Assembly (NCBI GenBank): GCA_963931925.1
Contig: OZ007583.1
Coordinates: 14,978,617-15,042,616 of the forward strand
Source: Onchidella celtica
Lineage: Eukaryota; Mollusca; Gastropoda; Systellommatophora; Onchidiidae
DNA: 64,000 bases
Direction of reading: 5' to 3'
The notes under the pieces are model-generated. The model was not told the DNA's origin and did no database searches. It saw nothing but the letters and a program-made list of their open reading frames with translations. Positions 26,996 to 39,130 of the stretch are shown in pieces. Numbering within the stretch: position 1 is the stretch's first letter; the number at the start of each line of letters is the position of its first letter. Position numbers and translations under genes: made by a program.

Positions 26996-27100
26996 AATCA
27001 TCTCTCCAGCATGAAACAGCAACCAATTTTGCATTTTTTAACCTCTGAAAATCCAGTTCAAAACCTGCACGGGAAAAAAAATGAAAACAAAGGTGTATTT

Positions 27101-27366
27101 TTCGACGGGTATTTGCCATATTAAATTGTAATTGTACGTGTATTTTTGCCTTTTCGAGAGAATCAGGATTGAAGTTTGGTCGGCAAAAGGGCTAAAACAC
27201 AGTAAACATTACGTCACAGACACATATTTATCTGGAAACGTTTTTAACCGACTGGAGTGACACTTACATAATGACATTAGGAGTGAGAGAACCATTTTCA
27301 TGACAAAACATCAAAATTAGAAAAATGTCAGATACAACAATAACAATGGCAAATATCCCTCGAAAT
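27101..27366. mobile_element. MITE family C, copy 2
   Basis: Ends ttcgacgggtatttgccata and ggcaaatatccctcgaa are inverted repeats. The interior is inverse to copy 1: gaccaaac reads as gtttggtc, and catgaaagtggtt as aaccattttcatg. Confidence 0.7.
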
Positions 27367-27651
27367 ATTCCATTATCTAACTTCTGAAAATCCAATTCAA
27401 ATCATGCATAGAAAAAAAAAAATCTAGTTGTATAATATCTCTGAAACCGTCAGTTAAGACAACTCAGTTAACATAATTTTAATAAATATTTTTTGTTCTC
27501 CCTTCTCTCTTCTAGCCTCGATCAACTACATGCCTGATCTTCCTCATATTTTGAGCGTGGGTATGAGTGAATATTTTATGACCTTTTCAATAATTATTTC
27601 ACGTACATTTGGAAAGGCGTCGTGACGAACATTTCAATGTCAGACTTTGGG
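27367..27651. other. unassigned stretch
   Basis: No feature recognised apart from an A-tract near 27410. Confidence 0.45.
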
Positions 27652-27889
27652 AAAGCTTAACCTGTGTGTACACGGTTTCATTATAATATTCTATTTTATT
27701 TTCGAACCGAAATCAAAATCAGCTTCGCTGTTTCAACGATTCTAACTTAGAATAAGATAATTGTAGACAAAAACAGTTTTCTGTTTCCACATTTCTAAGA
27801 AATTCTGAAATGGGATTTTAGAATACATCGACTTCTAAAAAAAAGGGCGGAGATTTAAAAGGTTATCAGAACCGTGTACACATAGCTTT
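27652..27889. mobile_element. single-copy inverted-repeat element J
   Basis: Left tgtgtacacggtt (27664-27676) and right aaccgtgtacaca (27870-27882) are a perfect 13-bp inverted pair, with weaker pairing outward through aaagctt and agcttta. About 240 bp, non-coding, no second copy here. Confidence 0.5.
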
Positions 27890-27893
27890 ACAA

Positions 27894-28055
27894 CAGTGTT
27901 TTTCAAAATAGGGCCTAAAAACATTTTGGTGGGGCTTCGGCCTTCGGAATGGGGCCCTGTATACTAACTTTGTTTCATCATGATGAGGTGCACAGTTTAT
28001 TGAAAAATTGAAGTGGGACGTGGGATCAAAAACAAAAAAAAGGTCACAAACACTG
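27894..28055. mobile_element. short hAT-like MITE
   Basis: Left cagtgtttttcaaa and right ggtcacaaacactg are inverted, in the style of hAT termini. Flanking octamers (ctttacaa and gcttacga) match at 5 of 8 positions, so the target duplication is only suggestive. It contains tggggcttcggccttcg and ggggccctg. About 162 bp. Confidence 0.5.
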
Positions 28056-28619
28056 GCTTACGATAAACAAAAAAAAAACAAATAAAGGCACAGAATTATC
28101 TCGGATAAATCTAGGGATTATTGAGTTACGCTTGTGTACAAATCCCACGCTGGCAAGCTTGCACGAATGTGTGCCAAAACAGCAGCCAGTCTCCGCGCTC
28201 ACGCGAAAAAATTATGGGATGGAATGTAAGGAGAGATCCAAATTTATAACGCCACTGAATTAAGAGGGTGGAATTGGATGTTCTTAAAATCAATAATTAA
28301 TTTGTCGCCCGATGATATCACTTGTCATTTGGCACGATAAGCTGGCTGCAAGTTCTAGGCCCTAGATACACCCAGAGAAGTTTCATTCTGTAGAAAACTC
28401 GTTTTTCCATTGGTTTTCTGATATAGTCAGCAAACGATATAATTGGATTGTGACTGTAACTTACACGAAGGCAACGTACGGCCGGCCCGTCAAGCAATAA
28501 ATATTTTGCCGGCCTCCGTGGTTGATTGAAAATTTCTTTGCATACCGGGATATGGGCAAAAACACGCCCACCCACTCATCCACCCCCCCCCCCCCGACAC
28601 ACACGCACACACATGCATG
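28056..28619. other. unassigned stretch
   Basis: No gene recognised. A C-tract followed by CA repeats lies at about 28584-28616. Confidence 0.45.
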
Positions 28620-29826
28620 CATAATAATAGTTCGTCCATCAGGTATGATGATGACCTTAACAACACCAGAGGAATAAAGAACAGAAATTGTTGAGAATTT
28701 CAACACACGGACAATGAAGAGAACTAAAGGACACAGAGGACAGAATGGAAAGACTGTTCTTTCATGACTTATGGCTTCTCATGTGACTGATAAGTCCTAT
28801 GTTTGCCCTGCAGACCCTTCCGCATAAATGACAAGAGTGCTCCGTTGGTTCAGTACCACTGGGCCTTTTCTTGCGCCGTTCTCTTTTTTTGATAGCCTGC
28901 TGGACTCTGTCAGCTTCCCATGCTTTGCTGCCTCTGGTAAGGGCCGCCCTCCAATTTGCACGATCAAGCGAGAGCTTTTCCCACTCACTCACATCAATGG
29001 CAAAGGCCTTCAGTGATTGCTTGAGAGTGTCTTTGTACCGTCTCTTTGGGGCCCCAACATTCCTCGTTCCATTGGAGAGCTCAGAGAAGAAGATTTGCTT
29101 AGGGAGTCTGGAGTCGGGCATTCTGACAACATGTCCTGCCCAACGTAGCTGAATTTTTTTCAGGTGGCAGAAGATGCTCAATTCCTTGGCACGATTGAGG
29201 ACCTCAGTGTCTGGAATTTTATCCTGCCATTTGATCCTTAGGATCTTTCTAAGGCAGGCCAGATGAAAGTGATTTAGCTTTCTGGCATGCGATTGGTACA
29301 CTGTCCAGGTTTCAGCCCCATAGAGTAGGGTGGGAAGGACCACAGCATTGTACACTTTCAGCTTAGTGTCTGTGCGAATGCCGGCAACATCCCACACTCT
29401 CTTTCGAAGCCTGCCAAATGCAGAGCTGGCTTTGCTGATTCTTGAGAGAATTTCAGTATCAACACGAGCCGTGGAAGACAGTGTACTGCCAAGATAGGTG
29501 AAGTTCTCCGACACCTTCAGAAGACTGTCATGGACTTTGATATTTGGGGTCACAGGATACTTGTCGTCTGGAGTAGGCTGATGGAGCACTTCCGTCTTCT
29601 TTGTGCTTATTGTGAGGCCAAAGTTGTCACAGGCACTAGAGAACTTATCAACACAGTTTTGCATGCTATCCTCATCGTGTGCCAGAAGTGCACAATCATC
29701 AGCAAATAGTAGGTCACAGACTTGAGTACTTTTTGTTTTGGTTTTTGCCTGAAGTCTCCTGAGGTTGAATAGACTGCCATCAGTTCGGTACTTGATGCTT
29801 ACCCCTTGAGGAGGATGCATACACAC
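28620..29826 (-). mobile_element. 5'-truncated non-LTR retrotransposon (LINE)
   Basis: The 3' part of a LINE on the minus strand. It holds the C-terminal half of the RT protein (28762 to about 29808) and a 3' UTR toward lower coordinates. The UTR probably ends near the attattatg-type tail seen in inverse at about 28620-28632, with ggtcatcatcatacctgatg just before it. Only the end of the element remains, typical of incomplete target-primed reverse transcription. The 5' break at about 29820 lies about 25 bp from the 5' break of a SINE on the opposite strand at 29849. Confidence 0.65.
28762..29826 (-). pseudogene. reverse transcriptase C-terminal half with terminal C2H2 zinc finger (LINE ORF, 5'-truncated)
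   Basis: The frame is open for 361 codons. The first ~14 codons (MRTCVYYVCMHPPQ) look like flanking sequence, and LINE-type protein starts at GVSIKYRTDG. Visible blocks in order: SLFNLRRLQAKT; the catalytic LLFADDCALLAHDED (palm motif C, about residues 47-61); FGLTISTKKTEVLHQP; FTYLGSTLSS; SAFGRLRKRVW; LPTLLYGAETWT; RKILRIKWQDKIPD; LRWAGHVVRMPDSRLPKQ; and CHLCGRVCRANIGLISHMRSH near the end, a C-x2-C-x12-H-x3-H finger. Endonuclease and the N-terminal RT palm are absent, so it cannot be active. The lack of any nonsense codon or frameshift over more than 1 kb suggests recent insertion. The protein would have copied LINE RNA at nicked DNA. The clade is unresolved. Confidence 0.85.
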
Positions 29827-29848
29827 ATAATATACACATGTTCTCATA

Positions 29849-30107
29849 TTTTCCTGTGACTGATTCTATGGTGGTTAGGATCGAGCACCTAGTCTTCTCG
29901 CATAAGGATGAAAAAACCCGGAGGGCCCGTGAGCACGTTGCGCAAGTTAACGATACCTTGGCAGCTGGAAATCGAGAAGAGCAGCCCAAACAAGACCGCC
30001 GCCGGGGCAAAATTCTAAACACACAGAAACAACAACAAGAAAAATAAAAGTAAATTAATGCCAAAAGCCGTGAACCTCCTAAAAAAAATGACCTAAACGC
30101 TCACGGT
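29849..30107 (+). mobile_element. tRNA-derived SINE, standard subtype, 5'-truncated (copy S3)
   Basis: Starts inside the SINE body at ttttcctgtgactgattcta and continues through gatcgagcacctagtctt, ggagggcccgtgagcacgtt, the gcagctggaaatcgagaag segment, acacagaaacaacaac, gtgaacctcctaaaa and tgacctaaacg. The tRNA head is missing. Confidence 0.75.
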
Positions 30108-33001
30108 TTATGACTGTCTTGCCGGTCTTATAAGGGAGTCCCGTTGGTAGGGTGGGGAGGCTGAGAGTTAAGGGTGGAGAGGTGACTGGCAATGACTGGC
30201 AATGATTGTATCTTAATGTTCTCGTTCCTCACCCTTCAGCAGCCCCCCCCCCCCCGTCTTTCCCACACACTAACTCTATGTTAAACCTTGACGTCAACCC
30301 TTTCCATACTTCTGTCAATCAAACATAATCCTGGCGTTCCATCTTGATAGCGCGCAAAGTCCACTCATTGTCTGACGAGTTACTTGGATTTCCTATGACA
30401 TGGATTTAACCGTCATTATACAACCCGGCTTGTGGCGGAAACAATCACTTCGTAATATCCGTCGTCAATCTCAGCCATTCTGAATTTTTATATTTTTTCT
30501 AAAATTCTTGTAGTTGTTGTTTAAATCCTCATCTCATTGCTCCTCTTTCTCCTAATCTTCTCTCAATCCGCGTCTGATCCTCCTGCTCCAGCAGTTTTAT
30601 TCATTCTTTTATTTTATTCTTCTAATTTTTCTCTCACTTCACCTCCTTTATTTTTATTTTGTTTTGGCCTCTCCTCTATCTTTCTCCCTGTCTTCGGAAT
30701 TCCCACAAGAGGCACATTAACCCTAAAACACAAATGTATTAAATACAACATAACCAACATCAACAAAACAGTATCGCCACCACAACAAACAACAACAGCA
30801 ACATAATTCTAAGTGGAATAAAAATCAGGTATTTGGCAAGAAAACAAGTTGACAACAAATAAATAACATAAACATCATTCATTAAATTCTATAGGAAAAT
30901 CTAAATTCTAAAAGAAACTATATTCGACTTGTGGCGCCACAGGATTTTACTGCTTGTTACTTTGCATAGTTACGAGTTTCAAAATCAGTGTTGACGCAAA
31001 CTACAAAGACATGTAATCAGTTCAACCAAAACCACGTAAAGACAAAGCTGCATATAGAGATCACACCTTTGTCCACGCCAGTTCCTCGCTAAACACACAC
31101 CTGCAAACAAGCCGACAATGGCATTGCGGCAGAGATAAAGTGGAACACGGCGAGAATAAACAGCGTGAAATGCGTATATAAATATTAATAACATGGACGA
31201 AGACAGTCTGGTAAGTACAGAGTGAACGTGTAAAATCCAAGGTTACTCGGTGCAGGAAGGTATTCACAGCGGGAACGTCAAAAGCAGGAATGTGGAATTC
31301 AATGAAGTGCTGACCCAGATCCACGTTTTCGGGGGGATTGTTATCGTGAAGCAAATGCATGCAATTTTGTCCATTTCCAGATTCCGGAGAGATTTCTGAG
31401 AAAGCCCCCTTAATTGTGGATCCATCTTCTTCCCATTGTTTTCCTTCTCAATTTGAGCTTTTTGGGATAATAGTTGATCGGGTTATACAAACACTAAAAA
31501 TAAGTATTGCATTTATTATACATTGCCAAACGCTCTCCACACAATTGGTATTTTGAGTGATTCATTCAGAAAGGCTTAAGACCCTTTTCCATGATCGATA
31601 GTTTTCATGAGTTTTATGTACGTACTACAGACCGAAACTGTGAGTGCAGGTACCGTGCGTAGTTGTCAAATACGTATCCTAGTATGTCATAGTGGGCATA
31701 TCCACGGGGCATGCAGTAAAACGCAACACAGAAATGAAAAGTACGAACAACTTTTGCAAGACGCATGAGTGAAAGAACATGCGTAAGTTAATAAAAATAG
31801 ATCTACTCTTCGTGGAAAGCGGTCATTAGAGTTCGGGTATTTGGTAAGCACATCTAGTAGGGCCTCTGTCCTATCGTTCTGTTAGATTCTGCCTATCATC
31901 TCTTACCTAATCAATGTGATCGCTATTGTGTCCACGTACTTTTTCCAAACTCCAAAATCAAACTCACCCGTCCTGTAAAAAGGCCGGCATGACGACACGG
32001 TTTCAGTTTTAATGATTATAACCTAAAGTGCATTTTGCATCCAGTGCAAGAATCGCTCGTTTTCACCCAGAAGTGTGAAATCTAGGACTCGGATAGCCCG
32101 CAGACATTGCTGGCCTGGAGAACCGGTGCCTACAACCGCGCTGAGAGTGAGCATAGAAAAGGCGTGCACTGCTTTGCCACACTGAGAAGTAATTGATTGA
32201 TACATTTAATTTGATCCTGATGTGCGGCCTTTCAGTGCTATGATATAGTGGTTCAGCCTCCCCGGCTTACAACAATGTGGCGGCTTCTCAAATCAATACA
32301 CGTATTCATGGCTATTTATACTACCAGACTTTTGTCCCGAGGAAAGCTTGCGAGAGAAAATGCAGAAAGACATCCATCCTCAAACTTTTGGTAATCTGCC
32401 AAAATAACAACTGGTGACCCACTAATTATGGAAATAATTTCCGGCATGTCGTATGACGTGCATAATTACAAGCAACTCCGTAATAATAATGTATGTTGGC
32501 AGGCTTACAATATCTCCATCCATCCACGAGCAAAAGCAAACTGACATAGATTCAACATAAGCTGTTGGCAATACGGGCCCCAAATCTATCCATTAATCGC
32601 TCATCTTTCATCTCCAACTTCCAAGTCCAAGCCTTACGTTCACCAAATGCAATCACAAAGAAATCTCCGATATTTCCAGCTGAAAATGACATGAATGCGC
32701 CGGCTAATGCATCCAGATTCGTATTCTTTGCACTTTTAAGAAACATCCATCAAGATGGCAAGAAATAAAACAGTTATTTATGACTCTAAATAAAACCCAT
32801 TAGACCATACAATTTTACCGCTACGCCGCAAGACTGCAAAATCTTTCACAGCGTCATGCTTAGTAAGCTTTAAATGCATTATAATTTAATCTCTTAAGTT
32901 TTCTTTCGTAGCTCTTTTTTCTTCTTTTTTTCTTTCAGATTCCAGCTAAGATGATTATATTATTCAATAAAATATTAATCTATTGTAGGCGGTGGGCGTT
33001 C
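30108..33001. other. unassigned 2.9-kb stretch
   Basis: No recognisable gene, repeat copy or RNA gene. Short open frames (for example 31061-31360 minus, 99 codons) carry no motif I know. A C-tract lies at about 30243-30255. Confidence 0.45.
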
Positions 33002-33263
33002 ATTCGTCCTCTTAGGATGACAGAGTTCTAATTCTCTTCCATCAACTTTTGAGAAATTGATGTCTGAAGTTTCATGAGCACATAACTTTTAGAGATATGA
33101 CATTTTTTTAGTTTCTCTTTAATAATAATTACAAATTACACGACCAATCTGCCTGCTGCTTTCACACACAATGGAGAAAGCTTGTAGAAAGTAGTGTGTA
33201 GTGTGTAACTCATTTCAGCCCAAAAGTGGAGATAGAAACTTGCCCTTTTTAGGGGACGAATCA
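33002..33263. mobile_element. MITE family F, copy 2
   Basis: Left attcgtcctcttaggatgac and right ctttttaggggacgaat are inverted. The interior matches 7096-7355: cttccatcaacttt, tttcacacacaatggaga, agtagtgtgtagtgtgtaac. Confidence 0.65.
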
Positions 33264-33568
33264 ATAATTATGACGCATTCAAATTTCTCAAATATTTAAT
33301 TTCACTTTAACATTAAAATGCAGATTTAAAAAAAAATTTTTTGCCATTTAAATATCCACGCCTGAAGTGGAACTGCAATAACTTTCCTGAAATGTCCAAA
33401 GTAAAACTTGAGTCAAGTCCGCCCTGGTTAACAGTGTTTGTGTCAGTTTCCTGGGAAATCTCAGGCCTATCATATTGTTCACGTTGTAGCTTGGATGATG
33501 TGGAGCTAGTAATGACTGTAGCTGTTGGAGCAAAGTTTAGACACGAACATGTACGTCCAAGACCTTTC

Positions 33569-33726
33569 CAAGGCCGTCTTACCATCGTTACGAGCCCTTG
33601 GGCACAGTCAGTTCAACTTTTCTTCCACGTTTCAAAAACCAATGTAAATTTGCGTGCATTGGGCCTCGTACACTCCTGGGGCCCTTAGGCAACTGCTCAG
33701 TGTGCCCAAGTGCTAAGACGGCTCTG
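33569..33726. mobile_element. short hAT-like MITE family I, copy 2, with target duplication
   Basis: Ends caaggccgtcttaccatcg and gctaagacggctctg are inverted. Flanks gacctttc (33561-33568) and agcctttc (33727-33734) form an 8-bp duplication matching at 6 of 8 positions. The interior gggcccttaggcaactgctc is the inverse of copy 1. Confidence 0.72.
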
Positions 33727-35903
33727 AGCCTTTCTAAGTTGGCTTGTGAAACTAATTCCTACGTGTATGAAAGATAATAAATGTGCTGGTTACTTTCATC
33801 AGCTGAATTTCTTAACGTAGGAATTACATCTAACCCAATTAAAAACTTAATTTGTAATAGTATATTTCCACGGCCAATGAAATCCGATATGTATACTTTG
33901 ATGGCGTTTCCAGCCAATGCAAGCTTCAAGAGTACTAAATTTAAAAGATCAGTCTGTACAGGTCACAACCCCTTGGCGTGGATACATCCATTGCCTCTTG
34001 GCAGGAATAGGGTTAAGCGTGTCTTTGATAATCTTTCTCAGAGTCTATACTTTTTGTTGTTGTTGGTTTTTTTTTGTTTGTTTGTTTGTTTGTTTGTTTG
34101 TTATCTGACATGATAACAATAGATTTAAATCAGTACTGGCCTTAACTAACAAATAACCCAGTGTTTAAACAAGAGTCCAAGGAAGATCAAGTATTCGTAC
34201 TGTATACAGTGGTTGGGGTTACAAGAGCGGTGAATATCAAATGCGTCCAATTGTGATAAAATTATATATTTTGAAAGACGCGTGTTTAGACCACAGTAAT
34301 TCCTCTTTGGCTTTGATTTGATTTGAATTGAGTTGGGTTTTGCGGGGCGCCGGCACGACAACCGCCACTTGGCGCCCTTCACTATCTGTTTGGGTACACT
34401 TTCTTTATGTTTCTTATTCAGAGTTGTTAAGTTAAACATAGAACTTTGGCAGCAACGAGGCTATCAAAGACTTGTATCAAAACTACAGAACTCTTTGTGA
34501 AAAAAAGGATGGTCATTATATAATATATCAAGCCATTTTCTATCTTCTAGAATATTTCTATATTTCTTTATTACTGTGATACAGAGTGTTTTTACTGAGC
34601 ATCACGACACTGGTTTGCTTTATATATCTCTCTACTTAAACTGAAGGCTTGGGGAGGTGAAAACTAAAAATATGAAATGAAAATAAGTGGGTAATTCTAG
34701 AACATCTAGAAGCACATCTTTTGTTAAAAGTGCATTTTTTCAAATATTCAGATTTCAGCTTACTTAAAAAAGAAAAATGAAAAAGTGTAAAATATTATCA
34801 CAAGATAGCTTAATTTTGCCCTGAATTCCCCTTGCTCCTACCAGACACGAACCACCTAAAATCTAGTGCATCCATTAATAAAGTTGCTATGCCATGCTAC
34901 AGAGCGCATACACAGAGCCGTTCCCACCACCAGCCCAGAAAATAAAAACGTCCGAGCTTTGCTCCATAACCTTCAAAGCCGAATTTCTCTGATATACAAA
35001 CAGAATAATATCACGCTCTGGATCGATATCAGCTTCTCACGCACTTGTTCAATATAAAACAAAAACAAAATCCTTTGCAGGAGCAAAGTGCGCAGATGAT
35101 GCGAGGTATGATTCAAGTGAACATTGCACGTTCCGTTTTTTTTCTGGTGATATTATTGTGTTATTTTTCTCTGTAGATGCAGTGTTACGCTGGATGGAGG
35201 CAGACTGTATTGATGTTTGTATTGAGCGGGCAGAAGAGAAATACCGAATTTGGTAGCTGCAAGAATTTTGCAAAAACGTGTTGCCTTTATTTTCATGTCC
35301 ATGAATTAATTGATTCATTGATTTTTGAATCCATCACAATTGTCTGTTTCGTTTTTTTTGTTTTTTTTGTTTTTGCTTTTGTGCTGACTGCATAGGGCTT
35401 CCAAAATATACATTTTTCTTTCTGTTGTCCCATTTCTACTTGATTACTGCAAGGACAAGCGTCTGGGTCTACCGTAGAAAAAAACAATCTCAACGGTGTA
35501 GACAAAATGGCAAGTGGCTTAGTTACATTGCCAGGGAGTACATTATGCAAGACGTGAGGATGAATTCAGACTAACTGTGAGCAGTTGGACGGATCAGCTG
35601 AGTGCAAAATAGGAACACTTATTTGTTATTACTGTTTTCTTTGACGCACATTTTGAATCAGCACATTTCCACAGAAATGAAATATAAGAAAAAAGGCCAA
35701 GGTCTGTAAAACATTTCCGTTCTCACCCCTACGCAGACAGTGAACAGTATCGCATAAGTCAGACATTCGTCTGACTGATAATGTGTCCATGAAATGCCAA
35801 GGTAAAGATATATCTTTTTTTGACTGATTCGGTTGTTAAAGTCTGACAAACACCACGAACTGCCCAAGGATGTTTTGTAAGCCATTGGACCATTTGAGCC
35901 CAG
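33727..35903. other. unassigned 2.2-kb stretch
   Basis: No gene recognised. A (GTTT)n microsatellite lies at about 34074-34102, and T/G-rich sequence near 35346-35380. Confidence 0.45.
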
Positions 35904-36068
35904 GTGCGCCGTAGCCGAATTTGATCGGCCAATTAATTGCAAGGTGGCGTCACGGCATTGGATTCCAGTGAGATGCAACTAGTTTGTTGCTTCGCGAAGT
36001 CTCACTTAAACACTGTCGAGACCTCACGAACCGAATTATCGGCCGATCGAAATCGGCTAGTGTGCTAC
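35904..36068. mobile_element. MITE family E, copy 2
   Basis: Left gtagccgaatttgatcggcc and right ggccgatcgaaatcggctag are inverted termini. The interior has ggtggcgtcac and cctcacgaaccga, as in the other copies. About 165 bp. Confidence 0.68.
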
Positions 36069-38898
36069 TGAACTGGAGCATCATTCCATGGCATGACTCC
36101 CCACCCTACCACTCTTTATCAAATTGCCTCCCCTAAATCTCCCACTTTCCTCTTGGAAATCGTTGGTCCATGCCAAGTAGTCCAGTTCCGTCCCCTCGTT
36201 CTGGCCTGCCCATTCTCCCCTCAGATTAATCAGACTAATGTATATTTCAAACAACAATAACGATAATAATAAAAACTATAACAGAGGTAGATTTATACTG
36301 CACAGTTTTCCCGGTGACCAAAGGCACTTTACAGGGAGAATAACAAAGTACTATTCCACCCGCATATACATACATGCACACAAATACAACTACACATGCC
36401 CACGATCGGATCCACACATGCACACACACACACACACACACAATGCACGAACCAACTACTAGACACGGCACAGAAATTATATCAACAGTCAAAATACTTT
36501 GATTCAGTGGGTTTTCAAACTGTTATCATTTAAACCTGTTGGTGAAATCCAGTTCCTTGATGTTAGATGGAAATTCAGTTTAGATACTGGGTCCATAAAC
36601 TGAAAACGAACGGCGACCGAATGCTGTCAAATTATAATAATAATTCTTCATCCAGGTGAGGTGACGTTTTTATGATCATTTTTACGATTATTATTGTCAG
36701 TCTTCTGTCTGCCTTTTTCTGTCTGGCCACTGGATTAAATCAATTAATAAATCTGTTTTATTATACATGTTATGGTAAGTTCAAAAGACAGGGCGTCATA
36801 CCTTGGCAATTCTCCCTGAACGCCAAAGACATCAAGATTGGCTACTGCTACATCATGAAGATGCCATCAAGGGGTTTGCTGTTTTGATTTTCTCTTTGAA
36901 GTAAGTCAGCGAGAATGAGGTGCTTTATATGTATACATACGCATGACTACAAATTGGTTTTGCTATGTTATTAGGTTTAATCGTTTCGCCGGTTAATCGA
37001 GAGAACCAATTATGAGGTTAGTTTTGGTTTGTTTGGTTGTTTTTTTGAGAATCTGAATAAGGGAAATCCTCGATGGAAGTCATAATTTGCAGTGTCTGCG
37101 ATTCCTCCCACAGTTACATGCCAGGATTACACTATTATCGTGTCTGTAAACGATTTGTAGGACACAATCTCAGATGCTTCTACCACCTCTCTAGTTTGCT
37201 TCCATATAACGATAAAGGTAACCAATATTCCTTCCATTTCTAAGAATTATTCTGCTTTGTGTACGTCAGCCTAAGCAGTATGAAAGAAATTCTTTTTCAG
37301 GATCATCTGCTGGGTTATTTATATTTCTTGCGTAACTTTCCAACATGCACCTACAATTAATCAAGATGAAAATGGGGTGGCATGATACTCGTCATAAAGA
37401 TAAAGATGAATTGAAAATGTGGCAAAAAAGATGGAAGCTTGTATGTTACAAAGCCTCCCGTAAGATAAGAAACCATAAAGAAAAGTTACAATGATGCAGA
37501 AAGGAAATGGAACGCGACCCAAGCTTTAAGTATAAGAGGATATAAAAAAAAAAAAAAAGCCTGAAGCAGAATTTAAGAAAAAAAAAATGGACAGAAGTGA
37601 TTTTTTCACATACAGATAATGATTTTTACTGCACCCTGGATAGTATCCATTATGTAGCAATGGTGCGTAGTACCAGTGCTGTGCGCATTGTCTCTTACTA
37701 CAACATGGGACAATTCTGTACTGTAACATTGTAGGAAAATGGGACAAAATAATGCTAACATGACGTCTTGAAATGTGAGGGGACATCGCGGCTCAGGACA
37801 CAGCTGACAGATTGTGAGTGACGTAATCTCTTTTCACATGCAATCTTCCCTCATATCTCCTTCAGATGACAGGCGAAAAGCACACACGGGCATACATTCA
37901 CGCACATTCTTCTACTTCATTCTCTCACTCATTCTTACACCCATTTTACATAACATGAATTGTATGTAACATCCCTCTCTCACTTACTTTTCCATCTCTT
38001 CTTCACTCTTTCACTCCATCTCCTCTGTGAGAAACGGTTTTTCGACAATATTCCGATAATAGCGTTTGGACTCGAGGGATACCGACGGAAATTTCGAGTG
38101 AACATGAAAGAATGACGGAAACGAAACACAGGATAAAAGACCTTTGAAACGAAAGAAACCTATTGTGATCGGCACTGTAGTATAGTTCACTGAACAATAA
38201 GATATTGTAGTGTCATGGAATCGTGGGCGTCCATTTTAAATACACTTTACAGAACCTTAAGTTCCATGTATGTTCAACTCAGATCAATGTTTCGGCTATG
38301 GCTTGGTTTGAAAATTGTCCTGCTTTTCATTATTTTTTTTATATTTTTATCAAAGAGGGTATTGATTGGTCCCTCTTTCTGTGCGTTTCAATTTTGTGTA
38401 ATGAATGAGCCTTGCAATAGGTCATTGAATCTACTTCTCTACAGGGAATATGGTGAAACGCGCATAGACAATGTTAAGCCAAGGAAAGAGTGAAAGTAAA
38501 AAAGTTGAAAGGAAGAGAGTGGAAGCGAAAGTAATAGAATAATATAAATATAGAGAAGGCGTGGGATTTGCGAGTGGATGGAGAGAGGGCAATAGATTTG
38601 GTTGTGGCGCAAAGTGAGCGATTGATTATTTTGTCTAAGTTTGCATTTTCTTTCTTAGGCTGGTAACACACTGAATCAGCTTGTTTTTGTTTTTGTTTTT
38701 TGTTTCTGTTTTTTTGGGGTCACAGTTTTAGTGTGAGATGAGGACTGTGGAGTTAAACGGGAGCTTGCACATTGGCGAGACTGAAGCAACTGTGTCTCGC
38801 TACTCCGGAGGTGTCAAAACTGCCAGCTGGCAGAATAAGAGACCTCGCCCGCTGAATCACAAACAGACAAAAAAAAAAACGGACTTGACTCAGTGTGC
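36069..38898. other. unassigned 2.8-kb stretch
   Basis: No recognisable gene or family copy. A short (CA)n run lies at about 36419-36442 and A-tracts near 37543-37557. Confidence 0.45.
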
Positions 38899-39130
38899 TT
38901 CCAGCTTTAGTGGTCTTGTCTGCTGCGTCCGACCGGCTCCGCTTTTTTACGGAAAAGTGGCGTATGAAGAAGTAAAACACTCTTTGGGACTGTATACCTA
39001 TCCACAGCATCCGTTCGGATCACCTCCTCGCTGGTATAGATGCAAAGAGTGTTTTACTTTTTCATACGTCTTTTTCCGTAAAATAGCGGGGCGGAGCGGA
39101 TGCTGTGGACAAGACCACTTAAACTGTGGA
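38899..39130. repeat. large foldback element, arms of about 88 bp
   Basis: The left arm (38899-38986) contains tggtcttgtctgctgc, ttacggaaaagtggcgta and agtaaaacactctttg. The right arm (39043-39130) contains the inverse, caaagagtgttttact, tacgtctttttccgtaa and ggacaagaccactt. Arms look roughly 80% identical, separated by about 56 bp. Transcripts of this region would form a long hairpin. The 132-codon frame at 38738-39136 crosses it and is not taken as a gene. Confidence 0.8.
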
